Source: Corynebacterium sp. ACRPS (GTDB lineage Bacteria > Actinomycetota > Actinomycetes > Mycobacteriales > Mycobacteriaceae). Taken from it: 64,000 nt of DNA. The notes under the pieces are model-generated. The model saw only the letters and a program-made list of their open reading frames with translations. It ran no database searches and had not been told where the DNA came from. The first letter of the stretch is position 1, and each line of letters opens with the position of its first letter. The DNA lies in assembly GCF_022346005.1 (NCBI RefSeq), contig NZ_JAKRMY010000007.1:1-64000 (forward strand). Direction: 5' to 3'. Positions 1 through 7,804 of this stretch are shown one piece after another. A program made the translations under genes and the position numbers.

Positions 1-52
1 ACAACGAGACTGCGTCGCGCTTGAACTGCTCGGTGTAGGTCTTGCGTGGCAT
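1..52 (-). CDS. IS3-family transposase OrfA, N-terminal fragment
   Basis: Only the first 17 codons are present, reading [17 protein letters not shown], the characteristic opening of the helix-turn-helix OrfA protein of IS3-family elements. The start is ATG at 52. The rest lies outside the window, so integrity and the OrfA/OrfB frameshift cannot be judged. Confidence 0.8.
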   Translation of the reverse strand, partial: MPRKTYTEQFKRDAVSL

Positions 53-122
53 GGTGGAAAGGTACCTCACTTCCCAGCGAGATGCTGGTTTCAAGGTGTC
101 CACCATCTGGGGGTCAGGTCCA
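1..122 (-). mobile_element. Right end of an IS3-family insertion sequence (partial)
   Basis: The element runs off the left edge of the window. Its outer end is the terminal inverted repeat TGGACCTGACCCCC (minus strand, 122 to 109), the usual TG...CC-rich terminus of IS3-group elements. A short leader follows and then the start of a transposase OrfA gene. The other end and the target duplication are outside the window, so completeness cannot be judged. Confidence 0.75.
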
Positions 123-174
123 CTGACATGCGCAAAGCCACCGCCCCAATAGAACCGGACAAATAAAGCAAACA

Positions 175-199
175 GCCGGGCCGACGAAGTCGGCCCGGC
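175..199 (-). terminator. Strong GC hairpin, possible terminator for leftward transcription
   Basis: GCCGGGCCGAC and GTCGGCCCGGC form a perfect 11 bp stem closed by a GAA loop. On the minus strand the stem is followed by a T-rich stretch (CTGTTTGCTTTATTTG). It would stop transcripts leaving the lipoprotein gene before they reach the insertion sequence. Confidence 0.55.
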
Positions 200-201
200 C
201 C

Positions 202-249
202 CAGTACCAACTACCCAGAACACGACAGTACCGGGTCCCCAGAACACCG
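202..249. repeat. Two imperfect 24 bp tandem units
   Basis: Units 202-225 and 226-249 both begin CAGTACC and share CCAGAACAC at the same offset (18 of 24 positions identical by eye). They lie between the insertion-sequence end and the lipoprotein gene. The rest of the 123-487 gap shows only two hairpins (175-199, and 367-387 with arms GGCGGGAA/TTCCCGCC) and no convincing gene. Confidence 0.5.
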
Positions 250-487
250 GTACCAAAAACTCGCATCTGACAGTTTAGACCGCGCATCGCTTAAAAAGAA
301 GAATTCAACTGCCAAGGTTCCTATATCACCCACTGACGCCTGAATATGCAGCAACTGTTCGGAAAAGGCGGGAAAGTACTTCCCGCCGCGAGTATTCGAA
401 CTATTCCGCCGTGATTTAGCTACTAAACGTCACGTGTCTCTTAACGGGAAGCAGTTGATTACTGTCACACAGGGTTAAACTGCCCTT

Positions 488-1489
488 TTACTTCTTGGCG
501 TAGCGCATTCCTTCTATCACGTCGTCATTGTCAAAGATAATGGGTTGGCCGTATTCCAGATCGGGGCCGTCATCGTATTTATGCATCAGGTAATCATTAA
601 GCTGCTGCATATCCTTCACCGTCACCGCCTGATAAGGCATGTCGAAGGCAAGCTTCTCCAAGAATAGGTAGCCATCCTCATACGGCACGGCAACGCCGGT
701 ATGCCCGATGAAAAGCGTGGCCGGTTCTGTCAAGGTATCGTGCGAGAATACCGACACCACTCGGGCATCTGTATCCGCAAACTCGATGCCGCGGTCTTTA
801 AAATAAGCCTTGATATCGGCAATGTGCTGTCCGGGATCTTGCTCCATGGTAGTTTCCACATTCCCATAGAAGGCCTCAAACTTGGCGCGCTCGGCTTCAT
901 CAAAGATTTGATCCGGCGCGTTGTCTAGGGACTGTTGGTCTAGGAACAACAAGGAGTCATTGGGGTTGTCCTGGTCATCAACGGAAAAGAGCGAATCCGC
1001 CAGGGTAAAGGTATTGATGCGGCAATTGGTACCCACATAATCCGCATGGTGGTCATTCCACGCCTTTGAAATGGCCTCCACATCGTATTCTGGGTCCTGC
1101 TTCCTGTACTCCGCGAAGCCTTCGGTCACCATGCTGTCCGTCGGTACAGCAGTGTTGTATTCGTCTACCAGCTCAAAAAAGCCATCGATGCTTTGTTGTG
1201 GCACTCCGGCACCGGCAAGCGCAGTGCGGGCCACCTCTTGCGATTGCTTATCGACGAGATTGCTAATAGTCATCCCCGCCAGTAGCTGCGCCGCATCGGC
1301 ATCTGCGGTCGGAATCTCCGTGTGCTGTTCGCTCGCCGCCTTTGACTGTGCGCCGGCACTGGAGGTCGACGCAGAGTCGGAACTATTCGCAGCCTGATTC
1401 GTCTCCCCACTATCTGGATTCGAGCAAGCCGCTAACAATAAACACGCTGTCACGGTAGGGACAGCCAGGTAGGAAAAGCGCATCATCAC
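488..1489 (-). CDS. DUF4300-family secreted lipoprotein
   Basis: The N-terminus is a lipoprotein signal peptide: basic start, hydrophobic core, then lipobox LLAAC with the lipidated Cys near residue 22, followed by a Ser/Ala/Glu-rich linker to about residue 65. The mature domain starts ISNLVDKQSQEVARTAL and contains VGTNCRI, LFIGHTGVAVP and LNDYLMHKYDDG, which match my recollection of DUF4300 lipoproteins described mainly in streptococci and other Firmicutes. The function of the family is not known. The start is GTG at 1489 followed by two in-frame ATGs, so the true start may be 3 or 6 bases later. A Firmicute-type domain beside an IS end suggests transfer (inference). Confidence 0.75.
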   Translation of the reverse strand: MMMRFSYLAVPTVTACLLLAACSNPDSGETNQAANSSDSASTSSAGAQSKAASEQHTEIPTADADAAQLLAGMTISNLVDKQSQEVARTALAGAGVPQQSIDGFFELVDEYNTAVPTDSMVTEGFAEYRKQDPEYDVEAISKAWNDHHADYVGTNCRINTFTLADSLFSVDDQDNPNDSLLFLDQQSLDNAPDQIFDEAERAKFEAFYGNVETTMEQDPGQHIADIKAYFKDRGIEFADTDARVVSVFSHDTLTEPATLFIGHTGVAVPYEDGYLFLEKLAFDMPYQAVTVKDMQQLNDYLMHKYDDGPDLEYGQPIIFDNDDVIEGMRYAKK

Positions 1490-1640
1490 ATGCTAGCGAA
1501 AAATGGCCCACACAAGATAGCCCCCTCGAAAAATCGGGTAGCAAGGACTCCCAACGCATCTCGGTTCACCACTTGTTTGTTCTTTGAGGAGAAGCCACCA
1601 CTATCCAATCTCCAGCATGAGCAACAAAAGTATAAATCCT

Positions 1641-2549
1641 TCAGCCGGAGATATCCTCATCAAACATCTTCTGATCCACCTTAATGGCAACGGCGGCTCC
1701 AGCGCCCATGGCTTGCGGCATTTGGTCTGGGGAGCTTATGACATTTCCTGCAGCCCAAATACCCTCCAGTGACGTCATCCCAGAGTCCGCTTTAACCCAA
1801 CCGTGTTCTACAGCGCATCCGGCTTGCTTAAGTAGTGAGTCATTAGGAACAAATTCGGGACCGGTAAAACAAGCTTCGTATTCCTTCTTTTTCTGCCCAA
1901 CGTCAAGTACTACGCCGCCATCAAAGCGTTCAGATTCTCTAACCCCTTGCACCGAATTAGGTTCAATTGTGATTCCTAGCGATTCCATAAGGCGTTTTTC
2001 ATCCTGGGAAAGCTCCAGCCCATGTGGATAGAAAGTCACTCGATCCGTCCACTTAGTGAGCAGCTTCGTTATACGGAAAGTAAATGGAGGGTTCTTACCA
2101 CCAATAACGACCAGGTTCTTATTTTTGGCCTCATAACCATGGCAATAAGGACAGTGAAAGACCCGGTTGCCCCACAACTGTTCAAGGCCAGGGATGTCCG
2201 GCAATTTGTCAGTGATACCTGTAGCTACGATTACATGGCTCGAGTAAATGGCGTCGCCGCTTTCCAATTCGGTTTTCCACCTATGCGAGTGGTCCTCAGC
2301 AGGCATAAGCGACTTCGCAGTTTCAGGGATGACCTCTCCGCCGAACGATTGAAATTCTTGGCGGCCACTTTCCAGCATTTGAACAGGCGATGCAGATTCG
2401 AATCCTAAAACTCCGTGGGAATGCTCGCTAAACCTATTGCGTGGCTGATCTGAGTCCACTAACGCGACAGACCGATTCGCGCGAGCCAAGGTAATAGCCG
2501 CAGAAGTGCCCGCGAATCCGCCACCAATAATTACTACGTCCACTCTCAT
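1641..2549 (-). CDS. NAD(P)/FAD-dependent oxidoreductase, thioredoxin-reductase-like
   Basis: The 302-residue protein has the two-nucleotide-domain architecture of low-molecular-weight thioredoxin reductases. The N-terminal FAD-binding glycine motif is VVIIGGGFAGTSAA. A redox-active-type CPYCHGYE motif sits near residue 135, a second dinucleotide region starts at LVVIGG, and a C-terminal FAD motif reads IWAAGN. The CxxC followed by HG differs from the CATCD of canonical TrxB, so this is a paralogue of unknown electron acceptor. A purine-rich AAGGAAAAG precedes the ATG. The surrounding DNA is less GC-rich than the core genes, in keeping with accessory DNA. Confidence 0.8.
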   Translation of the reverse strand: MRVDVVIIGGGFAGTSAAITLARANRSVALVDSDQPRNRFSEHSHGVLGFESASPVQMLESGRQEFQSFGGEVIPETAKSLMPAEDHSHRWKTELESGDAIYSSHVIVATGITDKLPDIPGLEQLWGNRVFHCPYCHGYEAKNKNLVVIGGKNPPFTFRITKLLTKWTDRVTFYPHGLELSQDEKRLMESLGITIEPNSVQGVRESERFDGGVVLDVGQKKKEYEACFTGPEFVPNDSLLKQAGCAVEHGWVKADSGMTSLEGIWAAGNVISSPDQMPQAMGAGAAVAIKVDQKMFDEDISG

Positions 2550-2759
2550 AGAAATCTTTTCCTTACCCTACTTTAAGCCAAGGAAAGTCAAGGCAATCTA
2601 CAATTTTCGTACACATAGGCGATTTTCCTTGCTCGCCTGCATACTTATGTCCGAACCAGTTGATTTAGTTAAACCATTGCTACTTCACACTACAGCCAGA
2701 TGCTGGGGGTGTGCATCGGCAATAATCACTCATTATCTCTCTTCCGAAAGACCAAAGCG

Positions 2760-3288
2760 TTGGACAACTCTCCTTACTCGTCTCCCTCCCTTGAAACTCC
2801 TGCGCCACTTCCATCAGCAAACGTGGAAAAGCCGCTTTTAAAGCGGTGGTTGGTTCTGGCTATTGTTTATTGGGGCCGCCCTCGTGGTGTTTGTGGCCTT
2901 TATTTTTTCCATGCTGAAAATAAGCGAAGCCCAAGACACTGAGGCCGCTTTAGACAAATGCCGCGAGGATGTAACCCGCCGTGCCAAGTACCCCGGTGGA
3001 GTCAGTTTTCCAGAAGATATTGATATCCAGTCGGCAGATTCAATAACTGAATCGCCACGTACATACCACGCCTTCGGCCACGTTGATTTTCCCAATGGAT
3101 TTGGCACTCCAGTCCGAGAGTTCTATTCCTGCAACATTGTCGTTGATTTGGGAGATATTCAAGACAGTACCGTCCGTTGCCAAGGATCCGCTGCGCTAAT
3201 CGCTCTCGACCACTGCTGCGCTTTTGCAGCCAATGTCGGAAAACTTTCCTCTTTCCCTCTCTCACTCACTTTGAAAGGAACCCACACC
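2760..3288 (+). pseudogene. Frameshifted single-pass membrane/secreted protein gene
   Basis: Two reading frames join into one plausible protein. The first (from a possible TTG at 2760) is Pro/Ser-rich and ends ANVEKPLLKRW. The second continues WFWLLFIGAALVVFVAF, a membrane helix, then a domain with CREDVTRRAKYPGGVSF and HVDFPNGFGTPVREF. Removing one T in the run TGGTTGGTTC near 2849 would restore KRWWFW and a single frame. The second frame then has no stop before the next gene, so its own 3' end also looks damaged or unusual. The family is not recognised; one-helix proteins with a KYPGG segment are remembered from corynebacteria. Sequencing error is the alternative to true decay. Confidence 0.6.
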
Positions 3289-3915
3289 ATGTCCTCTCCA
3301 TCCCCCTATTCCGATAATTCTCAACCGGCTGGTCAACCAGCAGCTGGGCAGCCGGCTTCTGAGCAGCCCCAAAAGAAAAAGGGCGGCTGCCTCAAGTGGG
3401 GCGCAATCATCATCGGTGTCCTCATCATTATCGCCATCATCGCCAATATGGGCGGTAGCGACGATAAAACCAGCGAAAGCTCTACGGACCAGACCACCCA
3501 GCAAGGCACTGTAGAGGCCGCCCCGGAGGAAGAAGCCCAAGAAATAAACGCGGACGACGATGCTCGCGATGAGCACGACAATCAGCCAGAAGAACGAAGC
3601 GAAGACCAAGATGTCCCGCGCGAATTCAAGAATGCTTTGAAGAGTGCCAAGGTGTACTCAGATACCATGCACATGTCCAAGCAGGGATTGTACGACCAGC
3701 TCAGCAGCGAGTACGGCGAACAATTCAGCCCGGAAGCCGCCCAGTACGCCATTGATAATTTGGAAGCGGACTACCACGATAATGCTCTTCAAACGGCCCG
3801 CGATTACGAAGAAACGATGAGCATGTCACCCAATGCTATCTATGACCAACTCGTCAGCGAATACGGTGAAAAATTCACCGCAGAAGAAGCACAGTACGCA
3901 GTGGATAATCTGTAG
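3289..3915 (+). CDS. Membrane-anchored Ltp-family protein with two HTH-like repeats
   Basis: I chose the ATG at 3289 because GAAAGGAA lies about 10 bases upstream and the protein then begins MSSPSPYSD. Layout: a Pro/Gln/Ser-rich head, one membrane helix (about residues 38-56, IIIGVLIIIAIIANM), an acidic linker to about 105, then two roughly 45-residue repeats. Each repeat carries the pattern AL..A..Y...M.MS...(I/L)YDQL.SEYGE.F..E.AQYA.DNL. That is the Ltp (host cell surface-exposed lipoprotein) domain. In Streptococcus phage TP-J34 this domain blocks phage DNA injection. Here it is tethered by a helix rather than a lipid. A role in phage exclusion is an inference from the domain only. Confidence 0.75.
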   Translation: MSSPSPYSDNSQPAGQPAAGQPASEQPQKKKGGCLKWGAIIIGVLIIIAIIANMGGSDDKTSESSTDQTTQQGTVEAAPEEEAQEINADDDARDEHDNQPEERSEDQDVPREFKNALKSAKVYSDTMHMSKQGLYDQLSSEYGEQFSPEAAQYAIDNLEADYHDNALQTARDYEETMSMSPNAIYDQLVSEYGEKFTAEEAQYAVDNL

Positions 3916-3968
3916 TCGTACCCCACAGGGTACTAGCGCAACTCCGCCGAGGGACCTTGCTCTTGCTT

Positions 3969-3993
3969 GAGGGCGACGCTTATAGTCGCCCTC
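3969..3993 (+). terminator. Hairpin after the Ltp gene
   Basis: GAGGGCGAC and GTCGCCCTC form a perfect 9 bp stem around a 7-base loop, 54 bases after the Ltp stop codon. No T-run follows, so termination is only likely. Confidence 0.45.
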
Positions 3994-4034
3994 ACTAGCA
4001 TTGCGGCAATGTTGCACTCGAAAGGATTCCTGCC

Positions 4035-4184
4035 ATGACCGATCCACACTCCACGTCTACCCCGGAACCTGGTGATGACGATTCCCAGAAGCCATTGCCC
4101 CTAACCAAGGATCCGTTCCTTAGGTGGAGCGTTCTTGTCCTTATTATCCTTGTCATCATCGCCATCGTCACCAACCTGCCTTAA
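4035..4184 (+). CDS. Small single-helix membrane protein (49 residues)
   Basis: The ATG at 4035 has a good ribosome-binding site, GAAAGGA at 4020-4026. The translation has a hydrophilic head with DPHSTSTPEPGDDD, a basic/aromatic boundary (DPFLRWS), and a helix of about 18 residues (VLVLIILVIIAIVTNLP) that ends the protein. The topology suggests an inner-membrane peptide with a cytoplasmic N-terminus. No family is recognised. The codon choice and RBS make it a likely real gene despite its size. Confidence 0.6.
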   Translation: MTDPHSTSTPEPGDDDSQKPLPLTKDPFLRWSVLVLIILVIIAIVTNLP

Positions 4185-4222
4185 AGTCGGCCACGGTACG
4201 GTCCTACGCGCCGTCTAAACCG

Positions 4223-4939
4223 CTAGCGTTTGCGCCGACCGCGGCGAAAGCCTTTTAGCTCCGCCTTCTTCGCAATCGCGGCCACCTGTGCCGCGGTGTA
4301 GTTCACTGGCGCGACTCCGGCGCGGGGCAGGACCCATCCCCGCCAGTAGGAAATGATGGCCATGCCACTGCCGATGATTGGGGAAACCACCATCCCCATG
4401 GCGAATTGGTCATTGGATGCAAAGGTCACCATGACGATGCCTGTGACGATAGAAGGCACCGCATAGAGGGGGCTGCCGCCAAAAATGGACGGGATTTGTC
4501 CAGAGGCGACATCGCGGACCATTCCCCCGCCGACGGCGGTTAAGACACCTAAAAACACGCACGGGATCATGGGCATACCCGCAGCCAGTGCCTTCACACA
4601 ACCGGTGGTAGACCACATACCCAAAATGATGGCATCGCCGTGCTCGCGGAAAATCTCCCACGCCTTTCCCTTCAGCTCCATGAGGAAGGCGGTCAGCGCC
4701 CCGGCACAGGCAAGGCCCAAGTACCAAGGATCTGAAATAGCGGCGGCAGGGCCATCATCGATAAGCATGTCGCGGATCATGCCGCCAGCCAGGCCGGAAA
4801 ATAAGGCGAGGAAGATAAATCCCACGATGTCGAATTCGCGGCGGCGAGCAATCGTGCCACCGATGATGCCGTTCAAGGCCACTCCGATCAGATCGAAGGC
4901 CTGGTACATCGTGTTGATGAGGGGATCCACGTCATGCAT
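4223..4939 (-). CDS. TRIC cation channel family membrane protein (YadS/YicG-like)
   Basis: The 238-residue, roughly seven-helix protein shows the internal duplication of the UPF0126/TRIC family. The first half has GLAGGMIRDMLIDDGP and the second GGGMVRDVASGQIPSIFG; these glycine-arginine-aspartate loops line the pore in prokaryotic TRIC structures. Family members conduct monovalent cations, mainly potassium, across the membrane. The tail is basic (LKGFRRGRRKR). The gene stands alone, divergent from the MFS gene. It begins at ATG 4939; the first residues (MHDVDPLINTMYQAFDLIG) fit the family start. Confidence 0.85.
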   Translation of the reverse strand: MHDVDPLINTMYQAFDLIGVALNGIIGGTIARRREFDIVGFIFLALFSGLAGGMIRDMLIDDGPAAAISDPWYLGLACAGALTAFLMELKGKAWEIFREHGDAIILGMWSTTGCVKALAAGMPMIPCVFLGVLTAVGGGMVRDVASGQIPSIFGGSPLYAVPSIVTGIVMVTFASNDQFAMGMVVSPIIGSGMAIISYWRGWVLPRAGVAPVNYTAAQVAAIAKKAELKGFRRGRRKR

Positions 4940-5076
4940 AACAACTACTGAACATAGCCGATCGCAGCGGTTTCGCCCTTTCCAGGGGTAGGAAGCGAGT
5001 AAAGTTGATCGACGGTCTCTTCTGACCGGATTACAGTGTTATCCCGCTTTGTCTCGGTTATCTCGAAAGTTCTTTC

Positions 5077-6273
5077 ATGTCTAACTCAAATGCTAGGTAC
5101 TTCATCTGGTCCAATGGCCTGCAAAATTTAGGCGACCAGATCGTTGCTTCCAAAACGGTGCTGCCAGCGCTGTTTAATGCGGCAGGCGTCCCCGCCTTCT
5201 TTACCGGCCTGCTTACCCCTATCCGGGAATCTGGCTCCATGCTGCCGCAGGCCGCTCTTACCCCCTGGGTGACCACGCACCGCGCCCGCAAGCGCCTGTG
5301 GATGATCGGCTCGACCGGCCAAGCCATCTCCGCCGCCGTGATTGCCCTTGCCGCATTCTTTATCCGCGGCGCATGGCTGGGCGTGGTCGTGCTTCTCGCC
5401 CTGGCGGCGCTTTCCCTGTTCCGCGCGTTGTGTTCCATCGCCGGCAAGGACGTGCAGGCGCGCACGATTTCCAAGGGCCAGCGCGGCCGGGTCACCGGAT
5501 CCGCAGCGGCCTTGGGCGGCGGGGCCACCCTGCTGGCCGGTGTCATCTTATTCCTCTTGGGGGATCTCACGATTTCCACTATGGGCATCGTTTTATTGGT
5601 CGGCGCTTCTACTTGGGGCATTGCCACGTGGGTATTTTCGCACGTGGAAGAGCCAGTGCCGGAGGGGGAACAAGAAGGCATCGATAAGAGCTGGTGGTCA
5701 GATACCTGGAAGCTTTTTACTGGCGATGCCCAGTTCCGCAACTTCGTCATCGTTCGCGCTCTGTTGCTGGTCTCGGCGCTTTCTACCGCATTTATCATAC
5801 TGCTGCACGATGACCTTTCCGGCATCTACGGCTTCGTGCTTGCCTCCGGCCTGGCTTCGCTCGTAGGCGGGCGCGTTTCTGGCATATTTTCGGATAGATC
5901 CTCCAAGAACACTATGGCGGCTGGTGCGGCCATTTCCTCCGTCATCATTCTGCTCATCGTGGCTAGTTCCCACTGGGCCCCAGACTCCGTGAATGCTTGG
6001 GTCATGCCTCTCGGCTTCTTTGCTGTCAACCTCGCGCATACGGCAGTCCGCGTGGCCCGAAAGACCTACGTGGTGGATATGGCGGGCGGCGATAAAAGGA
6101 CGCAGTACGTGGGTGCCGCGAATACAATGATGGGCATCATTTTGCTCATCATGGGTGGTATTTCCTCCGTCATTGCTCTCGCGGGACCAGAAGCGGCGTT
6201 GATTTTCTTGGCGCTCGTTGGCTTTATTGGAGTGTGGCGCGCGGGCAGCCTTAAGGAGGTTTCTCGCACATAG
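5077..6273 (+). CDS. MFS transporter
   Basis: The 398-residue protein is predicted to have about 12 membrane helices and a central hydrophilic loop (roughly residues 185-215, EEPVPEGEQEGIDKSW), the usual MFS layout. The N-terminus reads RYFIWSNGLQNLGDQIV and a short basic loop HRARKR connects helices 2 and 3. Substrate is unknown. The ATG at 5077 follows the short purine stretch CGAAAG. No partner gene is adjacent: the upstream neighbour is divergent and glmU follows after about 60 bases. Confidence 0.8.
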   Translation: MSNSNARYFIWSNGLQNLGDQIVASKTVLPALFNAAGVPAFFTGLLTPIRESGSMLPQAALTPWVTTHRARKRLWMIGSTGQAISAAVIALAAFFIRGAWLGVVVLLALAALSLFRALCSIAGKDVQARTISKGQRGRVTGSAAALGGGATLLAGVILFLLGDLTISTMGIVLLVGASTWGIATWVFSHVEEPVPEGEQEGIDKSWWSDTWKLFTGDAQFRNFVIVRALLLVSALSTAFIILLHDDLSGIYGFVLASGLASLVGGRVSGIFSDRSSKNTMAAGAAISSVIILLIVASSHWAPDSVNAWVMPLGFFAVNLAHTAVRVARKTYVVDMAGGDKRTQYVGAANTMMGIILLIMGGISSVIALAGPEAALIFLALVGFIGVWRAGSLKEVSRT

Positions 6274-6336
6274 TTGAAATAGGGACTATAAGATGAAGCC
6301 CGAAGAACTAATCAAACTCAACCCCCAGGAGTTTTG

Positions 6337-7788
6337 TTGACCGTGGAAGCAACTATTCCAAGTGCCGTCGTCGTCCTCGCGGCGGGTGCCGGCACGCGCA
6401 TGAAATCCACAAAGCAAAAGACTTTGCACGAAATTGGCGGTCGCACGCTGCTTGGACACGCGCTGCACGCCGCGGCGGGAATCAATCCGGACCATCTCGT
6501 GACCGTCGTGGGCCACCAGCGCGAGCAGGTCTCACCCGTCGTAGAAAAGATTTCGAATGAGCTAGACCGTGAGATCGTGCAGGCCGTGCAGGATGAACAG
6601 CGCGGTACCGGCCATGCCGTGTCCTGCGGGATTTCCCCGATTTCTGATTTCGAAGGCACCATCATCGTTACCAATGGTGACGTGCCGCTTTTGACCCCAG
6701 AAACCATCGAGGGGCTGCGCGATACCCACACCGCTCAAGGCAATGCGGTCACGGTGTTATCCATGCGCCTTGCAGATCCCACCGGTTATGGCCGCATCAT
6801 TCGCGACACGGATGGGTCTGTGTCCGCCATCGTGGAGCACAAGGATGCCACCGAAGAACAGCGCCTGGTTGATGAGGTCAATTCCGGTGTTTTCGCTTTC
6901 GATGCGGCAGCATTGCGCGATGCCCTGACCAAGCTTGATACCAATAATGCGCAGGGCGAGCTGTACATTACCGATGTCCTCGAAATCGCCCGCACCGCCG
7001 GGCATGGCGTGGGTGCGCACGTGGCCGCGGATCCACAGGAACTAGCCGGCGTCAATGACCGCGTGCAGCTGGCCGCTGCCGGCCGCGAGCTCAACCGCCG
7101 CATGGTGGAAAAGGCCATGCGCGGTGGCGCCACCATCGTCGATCCAGAGACCACCTGGATCGGCGTTAATGTCACCATCGGCACCGATGTCACCATCCAC
7201 CCCGGCACTCAGCTATGGGGTGCGACGAGCATCGCCGATAATGCCGAGATCGGCCCGGATTCCACGTTGACGAATATGCAGATTGGTACAGGCGCTTCCG
7301 TGGTCCGCACACACGGCAGCGATTCCGTCATCGGCGTCAACGCCAAGATTGGGCCTTTTACCTTTATTCGCCCGAATACCATCGTGGGCGAAGACGGCAA
7401 GCTCGGCGGCTTCGTGGAGGCGAAAAATGCCGAGCTCGGCCGCGGTACCAAGGTGCCGCACCTTACCTATATTGGTGATGCCACCGTGGGCGAGGAATCC
7501 AATATCGGTGCGTCCTCTGTCTTCGTCAATTACGACGGTGTGAACAAGCACCACACCACCATTGGCAGCCACGTGCGCACCGGCTCGGATACGATGTTTA
7601 TCGCTCCAGTCAATGTCGGTGATGGCGCGTACTCCGGTGCGGGTACAGTAATTAAAGACGATGTTCCCGCGGGAGCACTCGCAGTCTCCGGTGGCAAACA
7701 GCGCAATATCGAAGGCTGGGTTGAAAAGAAGCGTCCGGGCACCCCAGCGGCAGAAGCCGCAGCCCGTGCACAGGACAACGAAAAGTAA
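6337..7788 (+). CDS. glmU: Bifunctional UDP-N-acetylglucosamine diphosphorylase / glucosamine-1-phosphate acetyltransferase GlmU
   Basis: GlmU acetylates glucosamine-1-phosphate and then transfers UMP to give UDP-GlcNAc for peptidoglycan and arabinogalactan linker synthesis. The N-terminal uridylyltransferase domain has VVLAAGAGTRMKS, QRGTGHAV and TNGDVPLLT. The C-terminal part is a left-handed beta-helix with hexapeptide repeats, ending KKRPGT plus an Ala-rich tail. Length (about 483 residues) fits. The start is ambiguous: TTG 6334, TTG 6337 or GTG 6343. AGGAG at 6327-6331 is best spaced for 6337. The gene is followed 16 bases later by prs, so the two probably form an operon feeding nucleotide-sugar synthesis. 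Confidence 0.95.
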   Translation: MTVEATIPSAVVVLAAGAGTRMKSTKQKTLHEIGGRTLLGHALHAAAGINPDHLVTVVGHQREQVSPVVEKISNELDREIVQAVQDEQRGTGHAVSCGISPISDFEGTIIVTNGDVPLLTPETIEGLRDTHTAQGNAVTVLSMRLADPTGYGRIIRDTDGSVSAIVEHKDATEEQRLVDEVNSGVFAFDAAALRDALTKLDTNNAQGELYITDVLEIARTAGHGVGAHVAADPQELAGVNDRVQLAAAGRELNRRMVEKAMRGGATIVDPETTWIGVNVTIGTDVTIHPGTQLWGATSIADNAEIGPDSTLTNMQIGTGASVVRTHGSDSVIGVNAKIGPFTFIRPNTIVGEDGKLGGFVEAKNAELGRGTKVPHLTYIGDATVGEESNIGASSVFVNYDGVNKHHTTIGSHVRTGSDTMFIAPVNVGDGAYSGAGTVIKDDVPAGALAVSGGKQRNIEGWVEKKRPGTPAAEAAARAQDNEK

Positions 7789-7804
7789 AGGGGCATATTC
7801 TCCT

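Noticed and set aside
1490-1640. Short open frames between the lipoprotein and the flavoprotein genes
   Set aside because: No ribosome-binding site, no recognisable protein, and one overlaps the flavoprotein 3' end.
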